A stretch of 11,251 bases of DNA from Armatimonadota bacterium (GCA_003516955.1 DPBN01000082.1:1-11251); one strand, 5' to 3'; counted from the first letter of the stretch, positions 1 to 8,823 are shown. Made by a program: numbers and translations. Notes: generated by a model from the sequence alone, not told the origin.

Positions 1-1141
1 GAAGTATTTTCCTGCCCAGACGCCCGAGGCACCCATACGCTATTCCGTCAGCAACGCGGCGCAGGATGCGCACGAAGCCATACGGCCAACGCGGATCGAC
101 ATCACGCCCGACGAAGCTGCGCGCTATTTGAAGGGCGACCACCTGAAACTGTATTCCCTCATCTGGGAACGTTTCGTCGCCTCCCAGATGAAGCCGGCGG
201 TGATCCGAACTGCCACCGCGGACATCCAGATTGGCGAGGGACTCTTCCGCAGCTCCGCCTCGAGTTTTGTGGAAGAAGGATTCTACAAGGTCATTCGTCT
301 CGGCGCCTCCAAGGAAGAGCGTACGAGCCATCAGCTCCCCTTTGAGAAAGGCGAGACGCTTCATGTCGATACAATCGAGGGCGTCCAGCACTTCACGCAG
401 GGGCCTTCGCGCTACACCGATGCTTCGATTGTGCGTGCTCTCGAGGAACTGGGCATCGGACGGCCGTCCACCTATGCGCCCACGATCGAGACGCTCATCG
501 AGCGCTTCTATGTGCAGAGAGATAAGCGTCAACTCGTCCCCACGGCGCTGGGCAAGATAATAAGCGACATTCTGTCCCAGAACTTTCCAGAGGTGATCAA
601 CACGAACTTCACCGCGAGGATGGAGTCGATGCTGGACAAGGTGGAAGAGCAGAGCGTCGACTGGGTCAACGAGCTGAAGAAATTCTATTTCCCTTTTAAG
701 GAGAAAGTAGATGATGTCATGCACGCGCTCGAGGATATGCACGGTGCGCTCGACGAGAAAACCGACGAACAATGCCCAAAGTGTGGACGCCCACTGGTCA
801 AAAAGCTAGGGAGATTCGGATATTTCCTCTCTTGTTCAGGCTTTCCTGAGTGCACCTTCACGAAGTCCGTGCCCCTCGCGAAATGTCCAAAATGTGGAGG
901 CGACATAGTCCCGCGCGTCTCCACCAGGGGAAAACGCAAAAAATTCTATGGGTGTTCCAATTACCCCGAATGCGATTTTATGACGCTCTACAAGCCGACG
1001 AACGCCGTATGCCCACGCTGCGGCTGGTTCCTCGTCGAACGATACGATAAGAAAAGAGGCAGCCACAAGGCCTGCATCAACCCTCAGTGCGACTACCTGC
1101 ATGCCAGCGACGAGGGCAAAGAAGCGCAGGGAGGCGAATGA
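1..1141 (+). CDS. topA: DNA topoisomerase I, C-terminal part (5' end outside window)
   Basis: Type IA topoisomerase, which relaxes negatively supercoiled DNA through a 5'-phosphotyrosine intermediate. The frame is open from base 2 and has no start in the window, so the gene is cut by the left edge. The Toprim domain and catalytic tyrosine lie outside. The first visible residues include the family motif QDAHEAIRPT (bases 62-91), and further on comes LEELGIGRPSTYAPTIE near 442-492, both typical of TopA. The C-terminus holds three four-cysteine zinc-ribbon modules. Their cysteine pairs start at 773 (closing cysteines 833, 851), 884 (953, 971) and 1010 (1073, 1088). All twelve cysteines are present, so the DNA-binding tail looks intact. 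The stop lies 3 nt before xerC, which has a good Shine-Dalgarno sequence inside the topA end, so the two are probably co-transcribed. The identification is secure; only the 5' end is missing. Confidence 0.96.
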   Translation, partial: KYFPAQTPEAPIRYSVSNAAQDAHEAIRPTRIDITPDEAARYLKGDHLKLYSLIWERFVASQMKPAVIRTATADIQIGEGLFRSSASSFVEEGFYKVIRLGASKEERTSHQLPFEKGETLHVDTIEGVQHFTQGPSRYTDASIVRALEELGIGRPSTYAPTIETLIERFYVQRDKRQLVPTALGKIISDILSQNFPEVINTNFTARMESMLDKVEEQSVDWVNELKKFYFPFKEKVDDVMHALEDMHGALDEKTDEQCPKCGRPLVKKLGRFGYFLSCSGFPECTFTKSVPLAKCPKCGGDIVPRVSTRGKRKKFYGCSNYPECDFMTLYKPTNAVCPRCGWFLVERYDKKRGSHKACINPQCDYLHASDEGKEAQGGE

Positions 1142-1144
1142 AGC

Positions 1145-2041
1145 ATGGATGCGCGGCTCCTCGATTACCTTGACTACCTCGATGCGGTGCGGGGCCTCTC
1201 GCCCAAAACCGTCGAGGTGTACAGGCGTGATCTTGCGCGTTACGAGGCCTTTCTCGAGGGGAAAGACCTCGATGAGGCCGATGCGAGCGATATCCGTGCG
1301 TTCGCGGGCAGCCTGGTGATGGAGAAGCGGGCTCCGGCCTCCATCAACCGCTGTCTCTCCGCGGTGCGGGGCTTCTACCACTACCGCCTGAAATTCCACG
1401 CGGAGGCGAAGGATCCCGCGCGCGAAGTCGAAAACATACCTGCGGGCAGGGTTCTGCCTTCCTTTCTCTTCGAGGACGAAACGAAGCACTTTCTGGACAG
1501 CATCGTCGGCGACGGCTTTTGCGACCTTCGGGACAGGGCCCTCCTCGAGACGATGTATTCCACGGGGTGCCGCATCTCCGAACTCTGCGGCATGCAGCTT
1601 TCCCGCCTCGCTGCGGGCACCGATTCGATCCGCGTGAAGGGAAAGGGGGCGAAAGAGCGCCTCGTGTTCCTCTGCGATTCCGCGAAAGAGGCCCTACGGC
1701 GATATCTGCCTTATAGGACCGCGCTCATGCAGAGGCTCGGCGTCGGAGAACACGACAGGATTTTCGTCAATGCGAGGGGGGCTCCTCTCACGCCACGCGG
1801 CGCGGAAAAGATTGTAGAGAAGCGGCGCCTCGAAGCGGGCATCCGCAAACACCTGACGCCGCACACGTTCAGGCACAGCTTCGCGACGCACCTCGTTGCC
1901 GCTGGCGCCGACATGCGCGTTGTCCAGGAGATGCTTGGACATTCGAGCATATCGACCACCCAGGTCTACGCCCACGTCGATATGGAGCGGCTGCGCCGTG
2001 TCTACGAGCAGGCGCATCCGCACGGTTCGAAGAATAAATGA
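1145..2041 (+). CDS. xerC: Tyrosine recombinase XerC
   Basis: Site-specific tyrosine recombinase of 298 aa, the usual XerC/XerD length. XerC acts with XerD at dif to resolve chromosome dimers. The N-terminal SAM-like core-binding domain covers about residues 1-90 and the catalytic domain about 110-290. The full catalytic set is visible: R143 (in STGCRISEL), K167 (in KGKGAKER), H240 and R243 ([13 protein letters not shown]), H266 (LGHSSISTT) and the nucleophile Y275 (QVYAHV). The ATG is preceded by AGGGAGG (1128-1134) with a 10-nt spacer, and topA ends 3 nt upstream. Placement between topA and hslVU is the classic Bacillota arrangement, which favours XerC over a phage integrase or XerD. This rests on context, because the sequence alone does not separate XerC from XerD. 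Confidence 0.93.
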   Translation: MDARLLDYLDYLDAVRGLSPKTVEVYRRDLARYEAFLEGKDLDEADASDIRAFAGSLVMEKRAPASINRCLSAVRGFYHYRLKFHAEAKDPAREVENIPAGRVLPSFLFEDETKHFLDSIVGDGFCDLRDRALLETMYSTGCRISELCGMQLSRLAAGTDSIRVKGKGAKERLVFLCDSAKEALRRYLPYRTALMQRLGVGEHDRIFVNARGAPLTPRGAEKIVEKRRLEAGIRKHLTPHTFRHSFATHLVAAGADMRVVQEMLGHSSISTTQVYAHVDMERLRRVYEQAHPHGSKNK

Positions 2042-2055
2042 AGGAAAGGAAAGAG
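2041..2055 (+). promoter_or_regulatory. Ribosome binding site deciding the hslV start
   Basis: The purine run AAGGAAAGGAAAGAG contains AAAGGA (2045-2050) 8 nt before the ATG at 2059. The alternative in-frame ATG at 2038 overlaps the xerC stop as ATGA but has only a weak GAAGAA upstream. This supports initiation at 2059, although translational coupling at 2038 is not excluded. Confidence 0.55.
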
Positions 2056-2058
2056 CAT

Positions 2059-2649
2059 ATGGAACTGCATGCGACGACGATACTCGCGGTGAGAAAGGAT
2101 GGCCATGTTGCAATGGCCGGCGACGGTCAAGTGACGATGAACAATACGGTGCTCAAGAGCAATGCGCGCAAAATAAGGACGATTTACAACGGGAAGGTGC
2201 TCTGCGGTTTTGCGGGGGCCACGGCAGACGCGTTCACCCTCTTCGAACACTTTGAGGCGAAGGTCCAGGAATATGGGGGAGACCTTACGAGGGCCTCGGT
2301 GGAACTGGCCAAGGACTGGCGCACCGACCGCATCCTGCGCAAGCTCGAGGCCATGCTCCTCGTGGCGGATCAGGCAAAGATGTTTTTGCTCTCGGGTACG
2401 GGGGATGTAATCGAGCCCAGCGAGGATGCGATTGCGATCGGTTCGGGCGGAACCTACGCCTATGCGGCCGCCATCGCCTATCTCGACGCCTCTCGGAGGT
2501 TGGAAGAGATCGGCCGCTCGCAGGGTGCCGCAGACATCACGAAGCTGCCGGGCTATTTTTCTGCGCGCGAGATTGCGCAGAAAAGCCTTGAGATCGCCTC
2601 AGGCATCTGTATTTTTACCAACAACCGCATTGTCGTGGAGGAAATATGA
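2059..2649 (+). CDS. hslV: HslV (ClpQ) proteasome-like peptidase subunit
   Basis: Peptidase subunit of the cytoplasmic HslUV (ClpYQ) protease, an N-terminal-nucleophile threonine hydrolase that forms a double hexameric ring capped by the HslU ATPase. From ATG 2059 it is 196 aa. The protein begins MELHATTIL, so the conserved TT pair is at residues 6-7. Counting from that first threonine, D17 (in GDGQVT) and K33 (in NARK) fall exactly on the E. coli active-site positions Thr1, Asp17 and Lys33. A five-residue leader would therefore have to be removed, as in several Bacillota ClpQ proteins but unlike E. coli, where only Met is lost. An alternative start at 2038 would add MKERKEH; it overlaps the xerC stop but has a poorer ribosome binding site. 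The stop overlaps hslU by 4 nt (ATGA), which implies coupled translation and matched subunit output. Confidence 0.95.
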   Translation: MELHATTILAVRKDGHVAMAGDGQVTMNNTVLKSNARKIRTIYNGKVLCGFAGATADAFTLFEHFEAKVQEYGGDLTRASVELAKDWRTDRILRKLEAMLLVADQAKMFLLSGTGDVIEPSEDAIAIGSGGTYAYAAAIAYLDASRRLEEIGRSQGAADITKLPGYFSAREIAQKSLEIASGICIFTNNRIVVEEI

Positions 2650-4013
2650 TGACAGAGAACGACGCGCTCACGCCGCACAGGATCGTCGAAGAGCTCGACC
2701 GCTACATCGTCGGCCAGAAAAAGGCGAAGAAGGCCGTCGCCATCGCCCTGCGCAACCGAATCCGGCGTCAGCGCCTTCCCGAGGACATCCGTGAGGAGAT
2801 CGCTCCCAAGAATATCCTGATGATAGGTCCGACCGGCGTGGGAAAGACCGAAATTGCCCGCCGGCTGGCGAAACTCTGCGGGGCCCCTTTCATAAAAGTC
2901 GAAGCGACAAAGTACACCGAGGTCGGATACGTGGGCCGCGATGTCGAATCGATGGTGCGCGACCTCATGGCCTCAGCCGTTGCCATGGTCAAGGAAGAGA
3001 TGGAGGCACAGGTCTCAGAGGAGGCGAAGAGGCGGGCTGAGGACAGGCTTCTGGACCTTCTTTTGCCGGGCATCACGAGCGCCGACGAGCCTGTCGGCGA
3101 ATCGCAGGCGACCGTCATCGTGCCGCGCTCGAGCACAGAGACAAAGGAAAAATTTCGCACACTGCTGAGGGAAGGCAAACTCGATTCTCGTGAAATCGAG
3201 ATATCCATTCCCGCCCAGGGACCGCAGATCGAACTCTTCGCCGGCTCACAGTTCGAGGAGATGAACATCGCCCTTGGCGGGCTGCAGAATCTTCTGGGCG
3301 GCAAGAAAAAAAAGAGGACCGTGACGGTGGCGGAAGCGCTGCCCCTCCTTGAGGCAGAGGAGCGCGAACACCTCGTGGACCAGGAAAAAATCGTTCAGGA
3401 AGCCCGCCGTCGCGCTCAGGAATCGGGAATCATTTTTATCGACGAGATGGACAAGATCGCCAACCGAGAGGGCAAAGGCTCCTCCGGCATCGATGTTTCG
3501 AGGGAAGGTGTACAGCGCGACTTGTTGCCGATCGTGGAAGGGACGACCGTCAACACCAAGTGGGGCCCCATCGACACTACCCACGTTCTCTTCATCGGCG
3601 CAGGCGCCTTCAACGTATCGAAGCCGCAGGACCTGATCCCAGAACTCCAAGGCCGTTTCCCCATCCGCGTCGAACTCGACCCGCTGAGCAGGGAGGACTT
3701 CGTGCGGATTCTCACCGAGCCGAAGAACGCGCTGGTCAAGCAATACACTCAACTTCTCGGCACCGAAGATGTCGAGCTCGAGTTTACCAAAGATGCCATC
3801 GCCAGAATCGCGGAGATCGCCGAAGCAGCCAACCGGCAGAGCGAAAACATAGGGGCCCGGCGCCTCCAGACCGTCATGGAACGTCTTCTCGAAGACGTCT
3901 CGTTCGATGCCGACAAATACGCACACACAAAGGTCACCATCGACAAGGCATATGTGGACGAACAGTTCAAAGATTATGTGGAACAACAAGATTTAAGCAA
4001 ATACATCCTCTAG
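2646..4013 (+). CDS. hslU: HslU (ClpY) AAA+ ATPase subunit of HslUV protease
   Basis: AAA+ unfoldase that recognises substrates and threads them into HslV. At 455 aa it has normal length. Visible landmarks are Walker [10 protein letters not shown] (61-69), the substrate-gripping pore loop GYVG (94-97), a long I-domain insertion (about 105-245), Walker [10 protein letters not shown] (262-270), and the GARRLQ sensor-2 motif (403-408, probable arginine R405/R406). The C-terminus LSKYIL matches the family's tail, which docks into HslV and activates it. The start is the first of two tandem ATG codons and overlaps the hslV stop as ATGA. The next gene starts 24 nt after the TAG, with no terminator hairpin between, so the operon probably continues. 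In many Bacillota codY follows hslU; here a sigma factor does instead. Confidence 0.97.
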   Translation: MMTENDALTPHRIVEELDRYIVGQKKAKKAVAIALRNRIRRQRLPEDIREEIAPKNILMIGPTGVGKTEIARRLAKLCGAPFIKVEATKYTEVGYVGRDVESMVRDLMASAVAMVKEEMEAQVSEEAKRRAEDRLLDLLLPGITSADEPVGESQATVIVPRSSTETKEKFRTLLREGKLDSREIEISIPAQGPQIELFAGSQFEEMNIALGGLQNLLGGKKKKRTVTVAEALPLLEAEEREHLVDQEKIVQEARRRAQESGIIFIDEMDKIANREGKGSSGIDVSREGVQRDLLPIVEGTTVNTKWGPIDTTHVLFIGAGAFNVSKPQDLIPELQGRFPIRVELDPLSREDFVRILTEPKNALVKQYTQLLGTEDVELEFTKDAIARIAEIAEAANRQSENIGARRLQTVMERLLEDVSFDADKYAHTKVTIDKAYVDEQFKDYVEQQDLSKYIL

Positions 4014-4025
4014 GGGGAGGGGGTG

Positions 4026-4031
4026 AAAGGA
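4026..4031 (+). promoter_or_regulatory. Ribosome binding site of the sigma-factor reading frame
   Basis: AAAGGA stands 6 nt before ATG 4038. It favours that start over the in-frame GTG at 4023, for which the G-rich TAGGGGGAGGG is too close to serve as a Shine-Dalgarno sequence. Confidence 0.5.
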
Positions 4032-4037
4032 CGGATC

Positions 4038-4628
4038 ATGGATTATGCATCATTAGAAGAAAATCGACTGTGGGAGCTCTACCATTGCACTGCAGATATC
4101 CATATCCGCGATGAGCTCGTCACGCGGTACGCGCCCCTCGTAAAGTATGTGGCAGGAAAAGTATCGGTCACCCTGCCCTCGATGGTAGAATACCGCGACC
4201 TTGTAGGATATGGCAACTTCGGCCTCCTCGATGCGATCGAGAAGTTCAATCCTCAAAAACACGTCAAGTTCAAGACCTACGCCGTCACGCGGATCCGGGG
4301 GGCGATCTACGATCATCTGCGCGAACTCGACTGGGTTCCGCGCTCCATACGGCGCAAGACCAAACAGATAGAGAGGGCCATCGCCAAGCTTGAAAGTCAG
4401 CTCGGCCGTCCCGCCACCGATGAGGAGATCGCCGCAGAGATGGGGATCGACCGCAAGGAGCTCGGCAAGATCATGGCCAAGGTGGCCTCTTCGTCGATTC
4501 TCTCCCTGCAGGAGATTTGGCCTGTGGGCTCTGATTCCGAGGGAGGAACCATCGGCGACACGCTGGAGTCACTCCGCAGCGAAAACCCCGACGCGGTTCT
4601 GGAGCGCGAGGAGGTCCGCCGCGTCATC
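4038..4628 (+). other. Segment: sigma-70 family factor, FliA/WhiG type, regions 2-3 only
   Basis: Residues about 25-98 form sigma region 2, with [17 protein letters not shown] (54-70) in 2.1-2.2 and [20 protein letters not shown] (78-97) in 2.3-2.4, which melts and reads the -10 element. The stretch [10 protein letters not shown] (98-107) is characteristic of the sigma-28/FliA/WhiG/SigB-like group 3 factors. Region 3 follows (about 108-175), including [14 protein letters not shown]. The intact gene would be expected to add about 50-60 residues of region 4. Group 3 sigma factors drive flagellar or developmental genes, and related copies occur in non-motile Bacillota, so the regulon cannot be told from this fragment. 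It follows hslU on the same strand and probably belongs to that operon. Confidence 0.85.
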
Positions 4629-6656
4629 CAGGTGCTCAGCCGGCGCACGAAGAACAACCCCGTGCTGATCGGCGAGCCCGGCGTCGGCAAGACGGCCGTG
4701 GTCGAGGGCCTGGCCCAGCGCATCGTGGCCGGCGACGTCCCCGAGGGCCTGCGCGACAAGAGCGTGATCGCCTTGGACATGGGCTCGCTGATCGCCGGAG
4801 CCAAGTACCGCGGCGAATTCGAGGACCGGCTCAAGTCCGTGCTGGATGAGATCCGCCGCTCCGAGGGACGCATCATCCTGTTCATCGACGAGATGCACAC
4901 CCTCGTGGGCGCCGGCAAGGCCGAGGGCAGCATGGACGCCGCGAACATGCTCAAGCCGATGCTGGCCCGCGGCGAGCTTCGCTGCGTCGGCGCGACCACC
5001 CTCAACGAGTACCGCCAGTTCGTCGAGAAGGACAAGGCGCTGGAGCGGCGCTTCCAGACGGTGCTGGTGGACGAGCCGACGGTGGAGGAGACCATCTCCA
5101 TCCTGCGCGGCCTGAAGGAGCGCTACGAGATCCACCATGGCGTGCGAATCACCGACTCGGCCCTCGTGGCCGCCGCCACGCTGTCGCACCGGTACATCAC
5201 CGACCGGTTCCTGCCGGACAAGGCGATCGACCTGATGGACGAGGCCGCTTCCCGGCTCAAGATCGAGATCGACAGCGTGCCGGAGGAGATCGACGAGATC
5301 GAGCGCCAGGTTCGCCAGCTCGAGATCGAGCGCGAGGCCCTGCGCAAGGAGCAGGACGAGGCCAGCCAGGCCCGCCTCGCGGAGATCGAGCGCAAGCTCG
5401 CCGAACTCAACGAGAAGGCGTCCGGGCTCCGCGCCGTGTGGCAGCGCGAGAAGGAGGCCATCGAGACCGTCCGCGCCATCAAGGAGGAGATCGACCAGCT
5501 CAAGCTCCAGCTGCAGCAGGCCGAGCGCGACAGCGACTGGGCCAAGGCGTCGGAGATCCAGTACGGGCGCATCCCCATGTTGCAGAAGCGGCTCGAGGAG
5601 GAGACCCGCAAGTTGGAGGAGATCCAGCAGGGCGGCCGTCTGCTCAAGGAGGAGGTGGACGCCGAGGACATCGCCGAGGTGGTCAGCAAGTGGACCGGCA
5701 TCCCGGTCAGCAAGCTGATGCAGAGCGAGATGCAGAAGCTCCTGAACATGGAGGAGGCCCTGCGCAAGCGCGTGGTCGGCCAGGACGAGGCGCTCCAGAT
5801 CCTCAGCGACGCCGTGCGGCGCTCGCGGAGCGGTTTGGCGGACCCCAACCGGCCGATCGGCTCGTTCCTGTTCCTGGGTCCCACCGGCGTCGGGAAGACC
5901 GAGACCGCCAAGGCGCTGGCCGAGTTCCTGTTCGACGACGAGCGCAACATGGTGCGCATCGACATGAGCGAGTACGGCGAGCGGCACTCCGTGGCGCGGC
6001 TCATCGGCGCGCCTCCGGGCTACGTCGGCTACGAAGAGGGCGGCCAGCTGACCGAGGCCGTCCGCCGCAGGCCGTACTCGGTGATCCTCCTCGACGAGGT
6101 CGAGAAGGCCCACCCGGAGGTCTTCAACGTGCTGCTGCAGATCATGGACGACGGTCGCCTGACCGACGGCCATGGGCGCACGGTGGACTTCCGAAACGCC
6201 GTGGTCATCATGACCAGCAACCTCGGGTCGCAGCACTTCGCCGATCCGCTCACGTCCGACGCGCCGTTCGACGTGGTCAAGCAGCGGGTGTTGGACGAGG
6301 TGCGGCAGTTCTTCCGGCCGGAGTTCGTGAACCGCCTGGACGACATCGTGGTGTTCCGGATGCTCAGCGCCTCCGATATCAAGCAGATCGTCCGGATCCA
6401 GGTCGAGCAGCTGGCCGCGCGCCTGCGGGATCGGCGCATCGAGCTGACGCTGTCCGAGAGCGCGCTCGAGGAGCTCGCCTCGGCAGGGTTCGACCCGGTG
6501 TACGGGGCAAGGCCGCTGCGGCGTGCGATCCAGCGCGAGGTGATGAACCCGCTGGCCCAGGCCCTGCTCCGGGGCGACGTGCGCGACGGCGACCGAGTGC
6601 TGGTGGACTACCGCGACGGCAAGTTCCACTTCGACGCGCTCGTCGAAGCCAGCTGA
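4038..6656 (+). CDS. Hybrid frame: FliA/WhiG-type sigma N-part joined to ClpB lacking its N-domain (probable assembly chimera)
   Basis: One uninterrupted frame of 872 aa joins two unrelated proteins. Residues 1 to about 195 are sigma regions 2 and 3 of a FliA/WhiG-type factor. From about 192 to 872 the sequence is ClpB from just before NBD1 Walker A to the C-terminus. At the seam the sequence [12 protein letters not shown] fits both parents: sigma-28-like proteins have an EREEV(K/R)RVI stretch just before region 4, and ClpB has RDEE(I/V)[14 protein letters not shown]. Sigma region 4, needed for -35 recognition, and about 185 N-terminal ClpB residues are missing. Base composition and lysine codons change at the same point. 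A functional product is not expected. The simplest reading is a false join in a metagenomic or mixed assembly; a true recombination is possible but unlikely. The start chosen is ATG 4038; a GTG at 4023 would add five residues. Confidence 0.85.
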   Translation: MDYASLEENRLWELYHCTADIHIRDELVTRYAPLVKYVAGKVSVTLPSMVEYRDLVGYGNFGLLDAIEKFNPQKHVKFKTYAVTRIRGAIYDHLRELDWVPRSIRRKTKQIERAIAKLESQLGRPATDEEIAAEMGIDRKELGKIMAKVASSSILSLQEIWPVGSDSEGGTIGDTLESLRSENPDAVLEREEVRRVIQVLSRRTKNNPVLIGEPGVGKTAVVEGLAQRIVAGDVPEGLRDKSVIALDMGSLIAGAKYRGEFEDRLKSVLDEIRRSEGRIILFIDEMHTLVGAGKAEGSMDAANMLKPMLARGELRCVGATTLNEYRQFVEKDKALERRFQTVLVDEPTVEETISILRGLKERYEIHHGVRITDSALVAAATLSHRYITDRFLPDKAIDLMDEAASRLKIEIDSVPEEIDEIERQVRQLEIEREALRKEQDEASQARLAEIERKLAELNEKASGLRAVWQREKEAIETVRAIKEEIDQLKLQLQQAERDSDWAKASEIQYGRIPMLQKRLEEETRKLEEIQQGGRLLKEEVDAEDIAEVVSKWTGIPVSKLMQSEMQKLLNMEEALRKRVVGQDEALQILSDAVRRSRSGLADPNRPIGSFLFLGPTGVGKTETAKALAEFLFDDERNMVRIDMSEYGERHSVARLIGAPPGYVGYEEGGQLTEAVRRRPYSVILLDEVEKAHPEVFNVLLQIMDDGRLTDGHGRTVDFRNAVVIMTSNLGSQHFADPLTSDAPFDVVKQRVLDEVRQFFRPEFVNRLDDIVVFRMLSASDIKQIVRIQVEQLAARLRDRRIELTLSESALEELASAGFDPVYGARPLRRAIQREVMNPLAQALLRGDVRDGDRVLVDYRDGKFHFDALVEAS
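4602..4632. other. Chimera junction between two genomes
   Basis: The reading changes from sigma factor to ClpB here. The bases coding EEVRRVI (4608-4628) are compatible with both protein families, so the exact breakpoint cannot be placed inside the stretch. A shared run of about 20 nt is the kind of word at which a graph assembler can join two genomes. As an example of the composition change, the 60 bases at 4201-4260 contain 28 G+C and those at 4801-4860 contain 38. Confidence 0.75.
4608..6656 (+). other. clpB: Segment: ClpB disaggregase without N-domain (5' part missing)
   Basis: ClpB is a hexameric AAA+ chaperone that works with DnaK to pull polypeptides out of aggregates. In the hybrid frame's numbering, NBD1 shows Walker A GEPGVGKT (212-219), pore tyrosine KYRGEFE (Y257) and Walker B IILFIDE (279-285). 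The coiled-coil M-domain spans about 415-540, distinguishing ClpB from ClpA and ClpC. NBD2 has Walker A GPTGVGKT (614-621), pore loop GYVGYEEGG (661-669), Walker B VILLDE (682-687) and sensor-2 GARPLRR (823-829). The C-terminus looks complete. Relative to a usual length near 860 aa, about 185 N-terminal residues are missing because of the seam. All 32 lysines are AAG, against 9 AAG and 3 AAA in the sigma part. A strong hairpin terminator follows 25 nt after the stop. Confidence 0.93.
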
Positions 6657-6681
6657 CGCCGCCGCACGGGAGACCGCGCCC

Positions 6682-6714
6682 GAGGGGGCGGGCCCGAACG
6701 GGCCCGCCCCCTTT
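6682..6714 (+). terminator. clpB: Intrinsic terminator after clpB
   Basis: A perfect 12-bp inverted repeat (GGGGGCGGGCCC at 6684-6695, its complement at 6700-6711) encloses a GAAC loop. An A-T pair and a G-T wobble extend the stem outward. The stem is followed by TTT, a short U-tract. It starts 25 nt after the ClpB stop and lies before the next gene, so it should end clpB transcription and isolate the oxidoreductase gene. The U-run is short, so termination could be partial. Confidence 0.8.
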
Positions 6715-6827
6715 CAGCTCTCAAGGGACAGCCAGGTCCGGCCACGGATTCCGGCAGGACAAGGGGCCCTCCGCCGCGAAACCTCCCTCGGAGCCGCCGC
6801 GCGCGGCGCACCCCCACAGGAGCAACG

Positions 6828-7931
6828 ATGGAACGAAAGATCCGTATCGGCATGATCGGGTGCGGGCAGATCGCCCAGCACCACATGAGGACCTACAAGG
6901 AGATTCCCGAGGCCGAGATGGTCGCCTGCTGCGACATCAACGAGGCTGCAGCGAGGGCCTCCAGCGAGACGTTCGGCATTCCCGACGTCTACACGGACTT
7001 CCACGAGATGCTTCGCCGCGAGGACATCGACGCGGTCGACGTGTGCCTCCACAACAACTACCACATGCCGGCCACCGTCGCCGCGCTGCAGGCCGGCAAG
7101 CACGTGTACTGCGAGAAGCCGATGGCCGGCGCCTACGTGGACGCCAAGCGGATGCTGGACACCGCGCGGGAGACGGGCAAGCACCTCCACATCCAGCTCT
7201 CCACGCTGTACGCCAACGAGACCAAAGCCGCCAAGGAGCTGATCGACCTCGGCGAGGTGGGCCGCATCTACCACGCAAGGTCCACCGGTTTTCGGCGCAG
7301 GGGCCGGCCCTACGTGGACGGCTACGGCACGCCTTCGTTCGTCCAGAAGGCGCACGCCTCGGGCGGTGCGCTGTACGACATGGGCGTGTACCACATCGCC
7401 CAGGTCCTGTACCTCATGGGCAACCCGAACGCCGAGCGCATCAGCGGCAAGACCTACCAGGAAACGGACATGGACGAGGAGCGCCGCCGCATCTCCAACT
7501 ACGACGTCGAGGAGATCGGCATGGGCTTCGTGCGCTTCGCCGGCGGCGCCACGCTCGACATCATCGAGGCCTGGGCCGCCAACCTGGACGGGTTCGAGGG
7601 GTCCAGCCTTTTCGGCTCGAAGGCCGGAATCCGCCTCTCGCCGTTCGGGTTCTTCAAGAACATCGGCAACATCGAGCTGAACGCGACGGCCAACCTCGGC
7701 GCCGCCGCCTTCCGCTGGGACAACGTGCGCGGCGACGGCCCGTTCTACCGGAACAGCCAGGCCCACTGGATCGCGGCTCTGCTCGGCAAGTGCCCGCTGA
7801 TCCCCACGGCCGAGATCGCGCTGAACACGATGCTGGTCTCCGAGGGCATCTACCTTTCGGACAAGCTTGGGCGCGAGGTCACCGCCGACGAGGTGCAGCA
7901 GCACTCGGTGTCCACGTCCGTGCCGATCTAG
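6828..7931 (+). CDS. Gfo/Idh/MocA-family oxidoreductase
   Basis: NAD(P)-dependent dehydrogenase-like protein of 367 aa, the usual size for this family, which acts mainly on sugars, inositols and related polyols. The N-terminal Rossmann fold starts at once with IGMIGCGQIAQHH (GxGxxA, 11-16). The family motif EKP is at 96-98, with the usual catalytic lysine K97. The C-terminal alpha/beta domain contains GGALYDMGVYHIAQ, where D184 and H189 match the conserved substrate-site Asp and His. No signal peptide is visible, so it is probably cytoplasmic. AGGAG (6818-6822) sits 5 nt before the ATG, clearly fixing the start. The upstream clpB terminator makes it an independent unit, but no promoter stands out in 6715-6817. 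It converges on the rfbD-like gene with a 7-nt gap. The substrate cannot be deduced; members of the family vary too much. Confidence 0.9.
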   Translation: MERKIRIGMIGCGQIAQHHMRTYKEIPEAEMVACCDINEAAARASSETFGIPDVYTDFHEMLRREDIDAVDVCLHNNYHMPATVAALQAGKHVYCEKPMAGAYVDAKRMLDTARETGKHLHIQLSTLYANETKAAKELIDLGEVGRIYHARSTGFRRRGRPYVDGYGTPSFVQKAHASGGALYDMGVYHIAQVLYLMGNPNAERISGKTYQETDMDEERRRISNYDVEEIGMGFVRFAGGATLDIIEAWAANLDGFEGSSLFGSKAGIRLSPFGFFKNIGNIELNATANLGAAAFRWDNVRGDGPFYRNSQAHWIAALLGKCPLIPTAEIALNTMLVSEGIYLSDKLGREVTADEVQQHSVSTSVPI

Positions 7932-7938
7932 GCAGCGT

Positions 7939-8823
7939 TCAAAGATCCGAGGGATCGAGCCGCTGGACGAAGTCGCGAAGGCAGTCGTCCAGCGGCGCCA
8001 TCGGTCGGATGCCGAGGCGCCGGCACTTCTCAAAGGACAGCCGGCTGTTGGCGGGGCGTTCCGCCGGCGTGGGCCACTCCGCCGTCGGGATCGGCTCCAC
8101 CACGACGGGCCAGGGGCCGTGCCAGCCGAGCTCGTGAGCGGCTTGGATCGTGCGCTTGGCCAAGCCGTGCCACGTCTCGTCCTCCGATCCGGCCGTATGG
8201 TAGATGCCTCCCGGAGGGTTCTTCAGGGCCAAGTCGGCCAGCACGCGCGCCAGCTCGGCGGTGTACGTGGGGCACCCGCGCTGATCCACCACCACCTTCA
8301 GGGCCGCCCGATTCCGCCATGCGCGCAGGATCGTCCGGGGAAACGACCTGCCGTTCGGGCCGAAGAGCCACGCGGTGCGGCACACCAACGCGTTTGGGTC
8401 CGCCTTCAGGGTGCGGACCTCACCTTCCAGCTTGCTCGCCCCGTAGACGCTCAGGGGATTGGTGTGCGCCGCCTCGTCGTACCAGCCGTCCGCGTGCCCG
8501 TCGAAGACGAAGTCCGTGCTGATCTGCAGGAACCTCGCGCCGGCCCTCTTGGCGGCCTCGGCCAGCCGACCGGGCATGCGGGCGTTCAGCAGGAACGCCT
8601 TGTCGGGCTCCGACTCCGCTTGGTCGACCGCCGTGTAGGCCGCGCAGTTCGCCACCCACTCGGGCTTTCCGTACTGGCCAGCCGCCAAGGCTTCCAGGCA
8701 TCCCGGCTCCGTCGCGTCGAAGTCCGGTAGGTCGAGGGCGACCACCGGGAGCCTGCGCCGCCGCAGCTCCGCCACCAGGTCCGAGCCGAGCATCCCGTTC
8801 GCTCCGACAACCACCCAAGCCAT
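7939..8823 (-). CDS. rfbD: dTDP-4-dehydrorhamnose reductase (RfbD/RmlD-like)
   Basis: Extended short-chain dehydrogenase of 294 aa, the usual RmlD size. RmlD makes the last step of dTDP-L-rhamnose synthesis, the NAD(P)H reduction of dTDP-6-deoxy-L-lyxo-4-hexulose. The sequence shows GANGMLGSDL (nucleotide-binding GxxGxxG, 7-13), ANCAAYTAVDQAE (58-70), STDFVFDGH (102-110, close to the family's STDYVFDG), the catalytic YxxxK as Y127 and K131 (VYGASKLEGE), and GCPTYTAELA further on. rfbA, rfbB and rfbC are not in the window, so they must lie elsewhere, or this copy may serve another deoxysugar or be an SDR-superfamily relative. No Shine-Dalgarno is evident. A TAGAAT lies 6 nt before the ATG and might be the -10 of a leaderless transcript. 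The gene diverges from the cupin gene. Confidence 0.88.
   Translation of the reverse strand: MAWVVVGANGMLGSDLVAELRRRRLPVVALDLPDFDATEPGCLEALAAGQYGKPEWVANCAAYTAVDQAESEPDKAFLLNARMPGRLAEAAKRAGARFLQISTDFVFDGHADGWYDEAAHTNPLSVYGASKLEGEVRTLKADPNALVCRTAWLFGPNGRSFPRTILRAWRNRAALKVVVDQRGCPTYTAELARVLADLALKNPPGGIYHTAGSEDETWHGLAKRTIQAAHELGWHGPWPVVVEPIPTAEWPTPAERPANSRLSFEKCRRLGIRPMAPLDDCLRDFVQRLDPSDL

Noticed and set aside
4569..6629. Very long open frame on the minus strand opposite clpB
   Set aside because: It mirrors the GC-rich ClpB coding sequence and is dominated by Leu, Val, His, Asp and Gly. It has no recognisable motif, while the plus strand encodes clear ClpB domains.
4038..6656. The sigma-ClpB protein as a new regulatory disaggregase
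   Set aside because: Sigma region 4 and the ClpB N-terminal part are both cut at conserved sequence, and composition shifts at the same base. An artefact explains this more simply.
6714..8033. Long minus-strand frame opposite the Gfo/Idh gene
   Set aside because: It is composition-driven; the plus-strand frame has GxGxxA and EKP motifs and a good ribosome binding site.
5438..8137. Long plus-strand frame running across clpB, the terminator and the oxidoreductase gene
   Set aside because: It passes through three established features out of frame and translates to Arg/Gly/Ala/Pro-rich sequence, a by-product of high GC.
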